From Wolbachia endosymbiont (group A) of Rhinocyllus conicus (GTDB lineage: Bacteria > Pseudomonadota > Alphaproteobacteria > Rickettsiales > Anaplasmataceae): a DNA stretch of 64,000 nt. A program made the translations under genes and the position numbers. Under the pieces are notes generated by a model. The model made no database searches and was not told the DNA's origin. It saw only the letters and a list, made by a program, of their open reading frames with translations. This document shows positions 34,280 to 42,356 of the stretch, in pieces (the stretch's first letter is position 1; each line of letters opens with the position of its first letter). The stretch covers positions 372,001-436,000 of the forward strand of contig NZ_OX366349.1 of assembly GCF_947250775.1 (NCBI RefSeq). The letters run 5' to 3'.

Positions 34280-34681
34280 GTGATAGAGTACACACTAACT
34301 ACCAACTTTGTTGAAGTTACAGTTTTACCAATTTATATTGAAGAGCAATCCATTCCTTATGAAAATTGCTGTATATGGATGTATAACGTTAAGATAAAAA
34401 ACAAAAGCCAATCAACTATTCAATTATTAAGTCGTCATTGGCAAATAATAGATTATAAGGGAAAAATAAATGAAATTGCCGGAGTTGGTGTTATCGGAGA
34501 ACAACCTGTGATAAAATCTGGAGAGGTATTTAAATACACAAGTGGAACATACTTAAATGCACCGTCAGGAATAATGCAGGGTAAGTATGAATTTCTGAAT
34601 GAAGAAAGCATAAAAATTTTTGAGGTTATGATACCACCCTTTTCTTTGGATAGTCCATACGTCAAAACTAGACCCCATTAA
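34280..34681 (+). CDS. apaG: ApaG-domain protein
   Basis: The 133-aa protein is a single ApaG (DUF525) domain with a fibronectin-like beta fold: YTLTTNFVEVTVLPIYIEEQ at the start, MYNVKIKNKSQSTIQLLSRHWQI (about 34-56) and VIGEQPVIKSGEVFKYTSG (about 71-89). It ends in PPFSLDSPY. ApaG is linked to cation tolerance in enterobacteria and to protein interaction in F-box proteins; its biochemical role is not settled. The start is GTG at 34280, because the ATG just upstream (34266) is out of frame and stops at once. Confidence 0.9.
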   Translation: MIEYTLTTNFVEVTVLPIYIEEQSIPYENCCIWMYNVKIKNKSQSTIQLLSRHWQIIDYKGKINEIAGVGVIGEQPVIKSGEVFKYTSGTYLNAPSGIMQGKYEFLNEESIKIFEVMIPPFSLDSPYVKTRPH

Positions 34682-35022
34682 CTATCAAAATAGTTTATTT
34701 GTAACCAGACTGCATTCTGTGATTTTTAGCAAAACATGATCTTTCATTTGAGCTTTCTTCAATTTAAAATAAATACAGAAAATTGCTGCCTATAGCTAAA
34801 CTGACTTAGATTTACCGACAATTTGAAAAACCGTCATTCCGCTACTAGTTAGCGCCGCGGCGCTATGACGGTTCGCGGCGGCATCCTCGTCATCCCGCTA
34901 CTTGTTAGCGGGATCTATGCTAAGAGATACCGCGGCAGCATAGCTATAGCTATCTTCAAAAATATGGTTGAATAATTGTTAATAATAGTGTATAATTATT
35001 AATATTTTCAAGCATTTTTGCC
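34682..35022. repeat. Intergenic region with palindromic repeats
   Basis: 34682-34790 holds nothing recognisable. 34795-34950 repeats the module seen at 2055-2200 (CTATAGCTAAACTGACTTAG, then GTCATTCCGCTACTAGTTAG, GCGGCGGCATCCTCGTCATC and CCCGCTACTTGTTAGCGGGA), and ends with AGAGATACCGCGGCAGC. Confidence 0.7.
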
Positions 35023-35910
35023 ATGGCTCTTTCAAAATTTCTCGATCCTCGCAATGATTTGTGTTTCAAAAAAATCTTTGGAACGGAAAAAAATAAGAAT
35101 ATCCTGATCCACTTTTTGAACGATATTTTAGGGTTTACTGAGATAAATGCAATACAAGAAGTTGAGTTTCTTAGCACTATTATGGATCCCGAAGGGCTTT
35201 GTTGCATCGCTAGCTATGATGGATTAAAGATAAAAAAGATGGAGAATATCAGTAGCTTATTATTCTGGTATTTATAACAAGAGCGGTCAGTGAATACCTA
35301 AATTTGAGTAAAAGAAATTTCACTACCACTCACTAATCCGGCTAAAATTCAAGAATTTCAATGCTTTAGCTATTTTCAATAGAATTAAGTTTATTAATAT
35401 AAATAATAAATTACTATTCTTAAATTTGATCAGATTGATTGCAAAAAAACAAGATTTTCAATAGGTTGCTTATAATCCTAGCTATAGTTAGCCTTTCATA
35501 AGTAGCGATGCAACAAAGCCATCCCGAAGTTGCCTCTGATAAACAAAGTATTGTTGATGTTCTCTGCAAGGATTCTCATGGAAATAGATATATAGCAGAA
35601 ATGCAGCTCGCTAGAGACAAGGGCTTCGAAAAACGCGCTCAATTATATGCCGCTAAAGCCTACTCAAGACAATTAGATAAATCTGGCAACTACATTGATT
35701 TAAAGAAAGTCTTCTTTATTGCTATATCAAATTGTAACTTACTTCCTGAAGAAGTTGATTATATTTCTACTCATAATATACGTGATATAAAAACTAACGG
35801 CCATTACTTAAAAGATTTTCAATTTATCTTTATAGAATTGCCCAAATTTTCAAAAAGTAAAGTAGAGCAGTTAGAAAGTATAGTAGAAAGGTGGTGTTTC
35901 TTTTTTAGTG
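35023..35910 (+). pseudogene. Rpn-family nuclease/putative transposase, split by MITE C and by a group II intron
   Basis: The N-terminal part (35023-35194) reads MALSKFLDPRNDLCFKKIFG..., the typical start of PD-(D/E)XK-2 (Rpn/YhgA-like) nucleases. After the MITE and its duplicated 9 bases, the same protein resumes (35530-35905) with SIVDVLCKDSHGNRYIAEMQL; the Asp and the E-x-Q of the nuclease core are visible (VLCKD, AEMQ). It continues to VEQLESIVERW, where a group II intron begins. Rpn proteins promote RecA-independent recombination and are often multicopy in Wolbachia. This copy is dead unless the intron splices and the MITE is removed. Confidence 0.85.
35195..35520 (+). mobile_element. 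326-bp MITE, copy C, inserted in the Rpn nuclease gene
   Basis: It has the same length, ends and orientation as copy B and almost the same sequence. The exact 9-bp target duplication ATCCCGAAG is at 35186-35194 and 35521-35529. Insertion inside a recognisable gene fixes the ends unambiguously. Confidence 0.95.
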
Positions 35911-37140
35911 CGACCTGGAAGGTCATGGTTTTGTGGTGGTTAAATTCCATCTTCCCAGACATCAGGGATAATGTATATCTCACATTTCAAAGAGTGGCAA
36001 CCTCTGGGATGCAAGCATGAGATAAAAGCAGGTAACACTAAATCTCGTGGTGAATCCCTGCAAACAGAGTTAGATATGATTACGAGAGAAACCTATGTTT
36101 GAATTGTCGTCAAAGCATAATATGCGAAAAGAGATTGAACTACGCATAGACCAAAATGGTACGAAGCAAAAAGGGAACTAAAGATTGAAGACTTTAGTTA
36201 TTGATGTTCCAAGCTTCCGGCAAATAGTAGGAATCTAAGTTTAACGTGAAACGAAGCCATGGAACAGAGTAACCACATAGAAGCTCTTATATTCATTAAA
36301 ATATAAGTAAGTAGCCAGCCACAAGCTACTATGTGGAAGGATTGTTTAAGAAGCTAATGCCCAAAGTAATATCTGGGATATGCAGACGTAAACACTTTAA
36401 TTTGGAAGGTAAAGTGGTGAATAGTAGTGAATATGTTATGGACCAGCAAAAAGTTAGGTATGAATGGAATGGAATTCCTTGGCGCAAGCTAAAGAAATCT
36501 TCATTTAAGCTACAAAAACGAATTTACCAAGCTTCTAAATGTAATGATATCAAAAAGATGCATAATCTTCAGAGATTATTACTCAAATCAACAAGTGCAA
36601 AAACACTCGCTGTTAAGAAAGTAACACAGGACAATAGGGGGAAGAAGACTGCAGGTATTGATGGAAAAGCTAACCTTAATCAAAAAGAAAGATTACAACT
36701 ATCATATTTTTTAGATATAAAAGAAAAAGCAAAGCCATCAAGACGTGTCTGGATTCCAAAATCTGGTAAGCCATCGGAGCATCGCCCACTTGGTATACCC
36801 ACTATATCGTGTCGAGCAAAACAAACACTTGTAAAAATGGCTTTAGAACCAGAATGGGAGGCAAAACTTGAGCCAAACACTTATGGTTTTAGACCTGGTA
36901 GATCATGTCATGATGCAATTGAAGCCATATTTGATGTGCTAAAACAGAAAACAGCATATGTATTAGATGCTGATATTTCTGGATGCTTTGACAATATTAA
37001 CCATAATAAATTGCTTGAAAAGCTCAATACCACACCAACATTAAAGAAAATCATAAAAGGATGGTTAGGAGCTGGTGTTATGGAAGATGGAAAGCTTCAA
37101 TCCACAAAACGTGGTACAATTCAAGGAGGGACGATTACCC
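35908..37140 (+). mobile_element. Group II intron, 5' part (truncated)
   Basis: The intron begins with GTGCGACC (35908), the conserved 5' GUGYG-type start, and interrupts the Rpn gene. About 420 nt of structured RNA domain sequence precede the reverse transcriptase frame. The intron-encoded gene is cut at about 37140. The maturase end and the 3' domains V/VI are not found before topA, so the intron should no longer splice or move by itself. Confidence 0.75.
36333..37140 (+). pseudogene. ltrA: Group II intron reverse transcriptase/maturase, C-terminally truncated
   Basis: Reverse transcriptase blocks 0-4 are visible: LKLQKRIYQA-like N-terminus (SSFKLQKRIYQAS), KTAGIDG (about 110), RRVWIPKSGKPSEHRPLGIPTI (about 137-158), YGFRPGRSCHDAI (about 188-200), YVLDADISGCFDNI (first catalytic Asp, about 213-226) and GTIQGGTITP (about 262-271). 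The YADD active-site block, thumb, maturase and endonuclease parts are missing, because homology ends at ITP where the 25-bp inverted repeat begins. The start may be later than 36333, for instance at MDQQKVRYEW (36441). Confidence 0.85.
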
Positions 37141-37158
37141 CGCCAACAATGTTGCAAA
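37134..37158. repeat. 25-bp perfect inverted repeat, left copy
   Basis: The sequence starting ATTACCCCGCC and ending TGTTGCAAA (37134-37158) is the exact reverse complement of 39069-39093. It straddles the point where reverse transcriptase homology ends. The two copies enclose the small ORF and the serine recombinase. Confidence 0.9.
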
Positions 37159-37259
37159 AAACGTAAAATTAGAGAAAAGCATTTCTCGAAAACTTCTATG
37201 TCCAAAAACAAGAGTGCCATTTATTTATAGTGCCAACAATCAATTAACCATCAGTTTCA

Positions 37260-37547
37260 ATGAATGATATGAACATATTATTTCAAGGAAAGTTCATGGG
37301 AAATAAGAGATTAGCTATACGGATTAGCTGTAGCTATGAAACTAACCGGTTGGCAGAAAAGTATTTGTTAGATGCTTATGAAAAAGCCGTGTCAAAGCAA
37401 GTAAGCCAAAAAAATTTAAAACATAAAAATGGGATTCAAGGAGGATCAAATGGTAACAGTGAGTTTATATGCAAGAGTTTCTTCGGGGAAACAAGCACAA
37501 GAAAATACAATAGCAAGTCAAGTTGCAGCTTTAGAGAAGCAAATTAG
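37260..37547 (+). CDS. Small ORF overlapping the recombinase start, unknown function
   Basis: The frame encodes 95 residues (MNDMNILFQGKFMGNKRLAI...). It begins in an ATGA-type overlap with the end of another open frame (ending TISFNE at 37265), as coupled phage genes often do. Basic helical stretch about 30-55 (RLAEKYLLDAYEKAVSK). The last 33 codons overlap the recombinase in another frame, so the real gene may be this one in full or a fragment. No family is recognised. Confidence 0.4.
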   Translation: MNDMNILFQGKFMGNKRLAIRISCSYETNRLAEKYLLDAYEKAVSKQVSQKNLKHKNGIQGGSNGNSEFICKSFFGETSTRKYNSKSSCSFREAN

Positions 37548-39159
37548 TACGGATGGATACAAATTATTAAGTGAGTATAAATTTATTGATAATGGCTACA
37601 GTGGATCTAATCTAGTCCGTCCTGATCTAGAAAAGTTACGTGATAAAGTAACAGAAGGTAAAATTGATAGAATTTACATTCATTCACCTGATCGCTTATC
37701 TAGAAAATATGCATATCAAATGGTATTACTTGAAGAATTTGAGAAAGCAGGAGCAGAAACGGTTTTCTTAAATTATGAGATTAACGATAATCCAGAATCT
37801 CAATTGCTGTTACAAATGCAAGGTATGATAGCAGAATATGAACGAGCGAAAATTATGGAACGAAGTCGTCGCGGAAAGATTTATGCAGCTAATAAAGGTT
37901 GTGTAAGCGTAATGGGAGGAGCTCCTTATGGTTATCGTTATATAGATAAATATATGGGAGGAGGACAAGCTTTATTTGAAATAAACGAAGAAGAAGCTAA
38001 TGTTGTTAGGAAAGTATTTTTGTGGATAGGAAGAGAAAGGACAAGTATTGGGGAAGTGTGTCGTCGGCTAAACACTATGTCTATTATAACACGAACAGGA
38101 AAAAAGTACTGGGATAGAAGTGTGATTTGGGGTATGTTAAAAAATCCTGCTTACAAAGGACAAGCGGCTTTTGGTAAAACAAAAGTAGGTATAAAGTTAC
38201 AACATATCAGACCACAGAAACATTCTTGTGAACAACCGAAAGATAATTACTCTACCTATTCTGTTGAAAAAGCAAATTGGATTTATGTTAAAGTGCCAAA
38301 TATAGTGGACGAAGATGTATTTGATATAGTTCAAGAACAATTAGCTGAGAATAGAAAAATAGCAAGGACAAGAGAAAGAGGAGCAAAATATTTACTACAA
38401 GGTTTAATCGTATGTAAGCGTTGTCGTTATGCATATTACGGAAGTCCTGTAAGAAATAAGCGAGGAGAAAAAATTGATCATTATGCTTATTATCGTTGTA
38501 TTGGTAGAGATTCTTACCGTTTTGGTGGTAATAAAATTTGTGATAATAAACACATTCGTACAGATGCATTAGAAACAGCCGTTTGGGAAGAGGTTAAGCA
38601 TTTATTGAAAAATCCAAATAGGGTTTTAGAAGAATACAGGCGTAGACTTTCAGAGCTTAAAAAATCATCATGGGATCAAAAAAGCGATTTACTAGAGAAA
38701 CAAGAAAATAAATTAAAACGTGGTATTGCTAGACTTATTGATAGTTATGCTCAAGAATATATTAATCAAGAAGAATTTGAACCACGAATTAAAGCAATGA
38801 AACAAAGTTTAAAAACAATTGAAGAGGAGAAGAAAAGGATATTCGATCAAAAGAAATTAAAACAGGAATTAACTTTGGTTGTAACCAATTTAGAAGACTT
38901 TTCTTCCAATATTACATCAAACCTTGATAACGCAGACTGGCTAACTAAACGTGATATTATTAGAACGTTAGTCAAGAGAATTGAAATTAACCTTGAGGAC
39001 GTAAATGTGGTATTTCGTGTAAAAGAGCTACCAAACTCTCCTGGAAATAATCGAGAAGAAAAGAAAAATTTGCAACATTGTTGGCGGGGTAATGCCAGTG
39101 CCCAGACACTGGCATCCAGGTTCTTTTTTTCTAGATTCCAGCGTCGCGCGCTGGAATGA
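37450..39159 (+). CDS. Large serine recombinase, phage WO type
   Basis: Serine integrases insert and excise phage genomes between attP and attB. The resolvase domain (about 1-150) has YARVSSGKQAQENTIASQ with the nucleophile Ser early in the protein, DNGYSGSNLVRPDL, and the Arg cluster in DRLSRKYAYQ. The recombinase domain (GGAPYGYRYI), zinc ribbon (CKRCRYAYYGSP, then Cys near RTDAL) and C-terminal coiled coil (about 410-480) follow. I choose ATG 37450 because a strong AAGGAGG lies just upstream; the frame is open from 37429. The last 25-30 codons run into an inverted repeat and a palindromic module, so the natural C-terminus may be replaced. No phage structural genes adjoin it. Confidence 0.9.
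   Translation: MVTVSLYARVSSGKQAQENTIASQVAALEKQISTDGYKLLSEYKFIDNGYSGSNLVRPDLEKLRDKVTEGKIDRIYIHSPDRLSRKYAYQMVLLEEFEKAGAETVFLNYEINDNPESQLLLQMQGMIAEYERAKIMERSRRGKIYAANKGCVSVMGGAPYGYRYIDKYMGGGQALFEINEEEANVVRKVFLWIGRERTSIGEVCRRLNTMSIITRTGKKYWDRSVIWGMLKNPAYKGQAAFGKTKVGIKLQHIRPQKHSCEQPKDNYSTYSVEKANWIYVKVPNIVDEDVFDIVQEQLAENRKIARTRERGAKYLLQGLIVCKRCRYAYYGSPVRNKRGEKIDHYAYYRCIGRDSYRFGGNKICDNKHIRTDALETAVWEEVKHLLKNPNRVLEEYRRRLSELKKSSWDQKSDLLEKQENKLKRGIARLIDSYAQEYINQEEFEPRIKAMKQSLKTIEEEKKRIFDQKKLKQELTLVVTNLEDFSSNITSNLDNADWLTKRDIIRTLVKRIEINLEDVNVVFRVKELPNSPGNNREEKKNLQHCWRGNASAQTLASRFFFSRFQRRALE
39069..39093. repeat. 25-bp perfect inverted repeat, right copy
   Basis: Reverse complement of 37134-37158. It lies inside the 3' end of the recombinase frame and is followed by palindromic modules (AATGCCAGTGCCCAGACACTGGCATC-type and GATTCCAGCGTCGCGCGCTGG at about 39134-39155). 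Confidence 0.9.
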
Positions 39160-39189
39160 CAATAAAGAGCATATGGTTATGCAAGAAGT

Positions 39190-41640
39190 CTATTTCTTAC
39201 CCTTAATCAACTCTAAAGCCTTCTTCAAATCTATGCTTTCAATATCTGCATTCTTACCCAAAGCAACGTTTGTTCTATCGCATTTTATATAGAACCCGTA
39301 CCTGCCTTTGCAGATAAAGATTTCTTTTCCTTTTTCATTAACCCCGAGAGACTTTAACTCTTTGCGTGGACTGTTTGCAATAATTTGTACAACTTCGCTC
39401 AATTCTGTATTCAGCACCTCTTTAGAGCTTTTTTTAAGAGAAAAATATCTACCATCATAAAAAATATAGTAACCAAATCGTCCAAGGCCTATTTTTATTT
39501 CCTTTCCGGTCTCAGGGTGTTCTCCGATTACTTTTGGCAAGGAAAGTAACTGAGTAGCGGTATTCAGATCAATATCATTAACATTTAGATCCTTTGGTAT
39601 GGAAACTGTTTTTTTCTTTTTGGACTCACTATTAAACTCAAGGTAAAGCCCAAAAGGACCTTTTTTAATTACTACCTCTTGGCCTGTTATATCATCTACA
39701 CCTAAACTTTTTGGATATTCTAAATTGTCATTACTACCTGTAATTTCTTTTGTATGGTTGCATTCAGGATAGTTAGAGCATCCAAGGAACACTCCTGCTC
39801 GCCCAAAGTTCAATTTTAATATACCATCAGAGCAAGCAGGGCATTTCTTACCTATTTCTTCTTTTCCTTCCTCTGAACAAAACCAATTAACTACCAAATC
39901 GTGAATGCCGCTGAAAACTTCATCATGTGTCATTTGCTTGACAGAATTTACATGACCAAAAAATGGCACCCAAAAGTGGCTCAATTCTTTTTTCCAATCT
40001 GCATGTCCATTTGAGATTAAATCAAGCTTTTCTTCCATTTGTGCTGTGAAATCATACTCTACACAACGCTGAAAAAAAGTTTCTAAAAATATGGTAACGA
40101 TCTTACCACGACTGCTTGGAATAAATCTTTTATTATCCAGTGTAACATACTCACGATCCTGCAATACCGAAATAATTGTCGCATAAGTTGATGGACGGCC
40201 TATACCGATTTCCTCCATTTTTTTAACGATACTTGCTTCACTATAACGAGGTGGCGGTTGAGTGAAATGCTGTTTTGGCTCAACTGAAATCAGCTTACAC
40301 GCTTCCCCTTCCTTCATGGCAGGTAGCAGGCCTTCATTTTCGGCTTCCATGTTATCTTGATAGACTTTATAAAAACCATCAAAGAATATACTTGATCCAC
40401 TTGCTCGCAGAATCACTTTCTGATCAGTAGAACTAATTTCAACTACCACTTGATCAAGAATCGCCGATTCCATTTGACTTGCAATGGTTCTTTTCCAGAT
40501 TAAATCGTACAATTTAAATTGCTCTGGCGTTAAGTAATCCTTAATACTACCCGGCGTTCTATTGATATCAGTTGGACGAATTGCTTCATGTGCTTCTTGA
40601 GCATTTTTGACCTTTTTTACATATTTACGAGGAGACTGTGGTAAATATTTATCACCATATAACGACTTAATTGACCCTCGAATTGAGTTTATAGCCTCAT
40701 CTGCAATATGAAACCCATCTGTACGCATGTAAGTTATCAACCCTACAGTTTCACCACCAATATCGATACCTTCATATAAATTTTGCGCTATGCGCATAAC
40801 ATTTTTCACATTAAAATACAGCTTATTCACTGCATCTTGCTGTAGAGTAGAGGTAATAAATGGAGGAAGCGGATTTCTCTTAACTTGCTTGCGTTCTACT
40901 GTGCTTACAGCATATTGCCTTGATTCAATCTCCCTGACTAAGTTCTTTGCTTCTTCTTCATTTTTAATATCAAATTTTTCTAGCTTCTTATTGTCATAGT
41001 GACTCAGCATAGCAAAAAAAGCCTCATCTTTGCTATTTTGCATTTCTGCCTTTATGCTCCAATACTCCTGTGTTATAAACTTACTGATTTCATCTTCTCG
41101 TTCGCATATAAGCTTTAATGCAACAGATTGAACTCGCCCCGCAGATTTGCTTCCCGACAATTTTGTCCACAGCAGCGGTGACAAGCTAAATCCAACTAGA
41201 TAATCCAAAGCTCTGCGTGTTTGCTGTGCGCGCACTAAGTCCATATTAATTTCACGTGGATTCTTTATTGCTTCTTGAACTGCTCTCTTTGTTATCTCAT
41301 TAAAGACTACTCTATAAATGTTGTTTTCATTACTGATTGCTTTCTTTTCTTTTAATGTCTCTATCACATGCCAAGCCATTGCTTCCCCTTCTCTGTCTGG
41401 GTCTGTTGCAAGATATATATCTGATGCTTTACTCGCTGCTTTTACTAACTCTTTTATATACTTTTCTGCTTTTTCAATGGTTTCATACTTTATAGCAAAA
41501 TCATTATCCGGATCGACAGAACCGTTTTTTGCTGGAAGATCCCTCACATGTCCAAAGGATGCAGCTACTTTGAACTCTTTACTTAAATATTTGCCTATTG
41601 TCTTTGCTTTCGCAGGTGATTCAACTATTAATAATGCCAT
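39190..41640 (-). CDS. topA: DNA topoisomerase I
   Basis: Type IA topoisomerase that relaxes negative supercoils. The 816-aa protein shows the Toprim domain (LLIVESPAKAKTIGKYL at 3-19; LATDPDREGEAMAW, about 77-90), the active-site Tyr region in GLITYMRTDGFHIAD (about 300-314) and a four-cysteine zinc finger CPACSDGIL...CSNYPEC (about 600-630). It ends in C-terminal repeats with GRFGYYIFYDGRYFSLKK. Full length and intact. The gene ends 30 bases after the recombinase on the opposite strand. Confidence 0.97.
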   Translation of the reverse strand: MALLIVESPAKAKTIGKYLSKEFKVAASFGHVRDLPAKNGSVDPDNDFAIKYETIEKAEKYIKELVKAASKASDIYLATDPDREGEAMAWHVIETLKEKKAISNENNIYRVVFNEITKRAVQEAIKNPREINMDLVRAQQTRRALDYLVGFSLSPLLWTKLSGSKSAGRVQSVALKLICEREDEISKFITQEYWSIKAEMQNSKDEAFFAMLSHYDNKKLEKFDIKNEEEAKNLVREIESRQYAVSTVERKQVKRNPLPPFITSTLQQDAVNKLYFNVKNVMRIAQNLYEGIDIGGETVGLITYMRTDGFHIADEAINSIRGSIKSLYGDKYLPQSPRKYVKKVKNAQEAHEAIRPTDINRTPGSIKDYLTPEQFKLYDLIWKRTIASQMESAILDQVVVEISSTDQKVILRASGSSIFFDGFYKVYQDNMEAENEGLLPAMKEGEACKLISVEPKQHFTQPPPRYSEASIVKKMEEIGIGRPSTYATIISVLQDREYVTLDNKRFIPSSRGKIVTIFLETFFQRCVEYDFTAQMEEKLDLISNGHADWKKELSHFWVPFFGHVNSVKQMTHDEVFSGIHDLVVNWFCSEEGKEEIGKKCPACSDGILKLNFGRAGVFLGCSNYPECNHTKEITGSNDNLEYPKSLGVDDITGQEVVIKKGPFGLYLEFNSESKKKKTVSIPKDLNVNDIDLNTATQLLSLPKVIGEHPETGKEIKIGLGRFGYYIFYDGRYFSLKKSSKEVLNTELSEVVQIIANSPRKELKSLGVNEKGKEIFICKGRYGFYIKCDRTNVALGKNADIESIDLKKALELIKGKK

Positions 41641-41727
41641 ATTGTTAATTATTTTAGTATTTAAAGATAATATGTTGAGAAATATACGATGAAAAGTAAA
41701 AAAATATTTTAATAGGTCTTGTGAATT

Positions 41728-41890
41728 TTACAGAGTAGGTTGTTCATGGTTTCCAGAAAACCCTTGGACCTTGCTATTTTCAAGTGAATTTGAAGGTCTA
41801 TTACAATAGTATATGATTGCAGCAGCAACCAGACAACAAGCTCCAACTGCTATTCCCACTGCTATAGCTAACCCAAGAAAGGTTTACCTG
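41728..41890 (-). pseudogene. C-terminal fragment of a membrane protein
   Basis: Read on the minus strand, an open frame encodes a hydrophobic span (GLAIAVGIAVGACCLVAAA) followed by a polar tail (NRPSNSLENSKVQGFSGNHE) and a stop at 41728-41730. No start is present and the frame ends where IS630-like sequence begins. The span resembles the ends of Wolbachia ankyrin or other membrane proteins, but the parent gene is not identifiable. Confidence 0.5.
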
Positions 41891-41932
41891 AAGGATAGAA
41901 TAGGTTATAATGGCATATTAAAGAGATGAAAA

Positions 41933-42115
41933 ATGCCAAGCCCATATAGTGAAGACCTCAGAGAACGAGTTCTCAAAGCAGTTGATGAAAAAACAATGAC
42001 GATAAAAAGAATTAGTGAAATATTTAAACTGAATATAAAAACAATATATTTATAGAGGAAAAGGAAAAAAGAAACAGGAAACATAAAGCCATCTTCAGGC
42101 TATCAAAAGGTGACT
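41933..42115 (+). pseudogene. IS630-family transposase fragment (N-terminal helix-turn-helix)
   Basis: The frame reads MPSPYSEDLRERVLKAVDE...KRISEIFKLNIKTIY, the typical start of an IS630 transposase, then a TAG. Beyond the stop the same frame carries the expected linker (RKRKKETGNIKPSSGYQK) before homology ends. This is a different IS630 subtype from the copies at the window ends. The rest of the 41641-42356 gap (42116-42356) holds no gene I can support; a minus-strand frame there (to 42242) is unidentified. Confidence 0.7.
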
Positions 42116-42356
42116 GAGCCTCACCGGTGGCAGAATCTGGGTCACGAGGTCTTCTTCCTACACTCCATGTAAGAGCAGACAGTGCCTCAAAAGAACTGCC
42201 ACCTATCCACTCTGAGAAGTTATTATCTTCTCTTGCTTTCAACCAAGTAATACTTATTCATATCATCTGGGTAAGGTCAGTTTGTAAAACTTAATTTGTA
42301 CGCTTCCTAGTAATTCTGATATAGTTACTTTAGTTAAAGTCTATAAAAGTTTATAA

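Noticed and set aside
37061..37267. A 68-codon ORF spanning the reverse transcriptase/recombinase junction
   Set aside because: Its first half is an out-of-frame reading of the reverse transcriptase; only the last 40 codons could be a gene end, and they have no start of their own.
36333..39159. Intact, mobile group II intron
   Set aside because: The reverse transcriptase ends before its YADD block and no intron 3' domains are found before topA.
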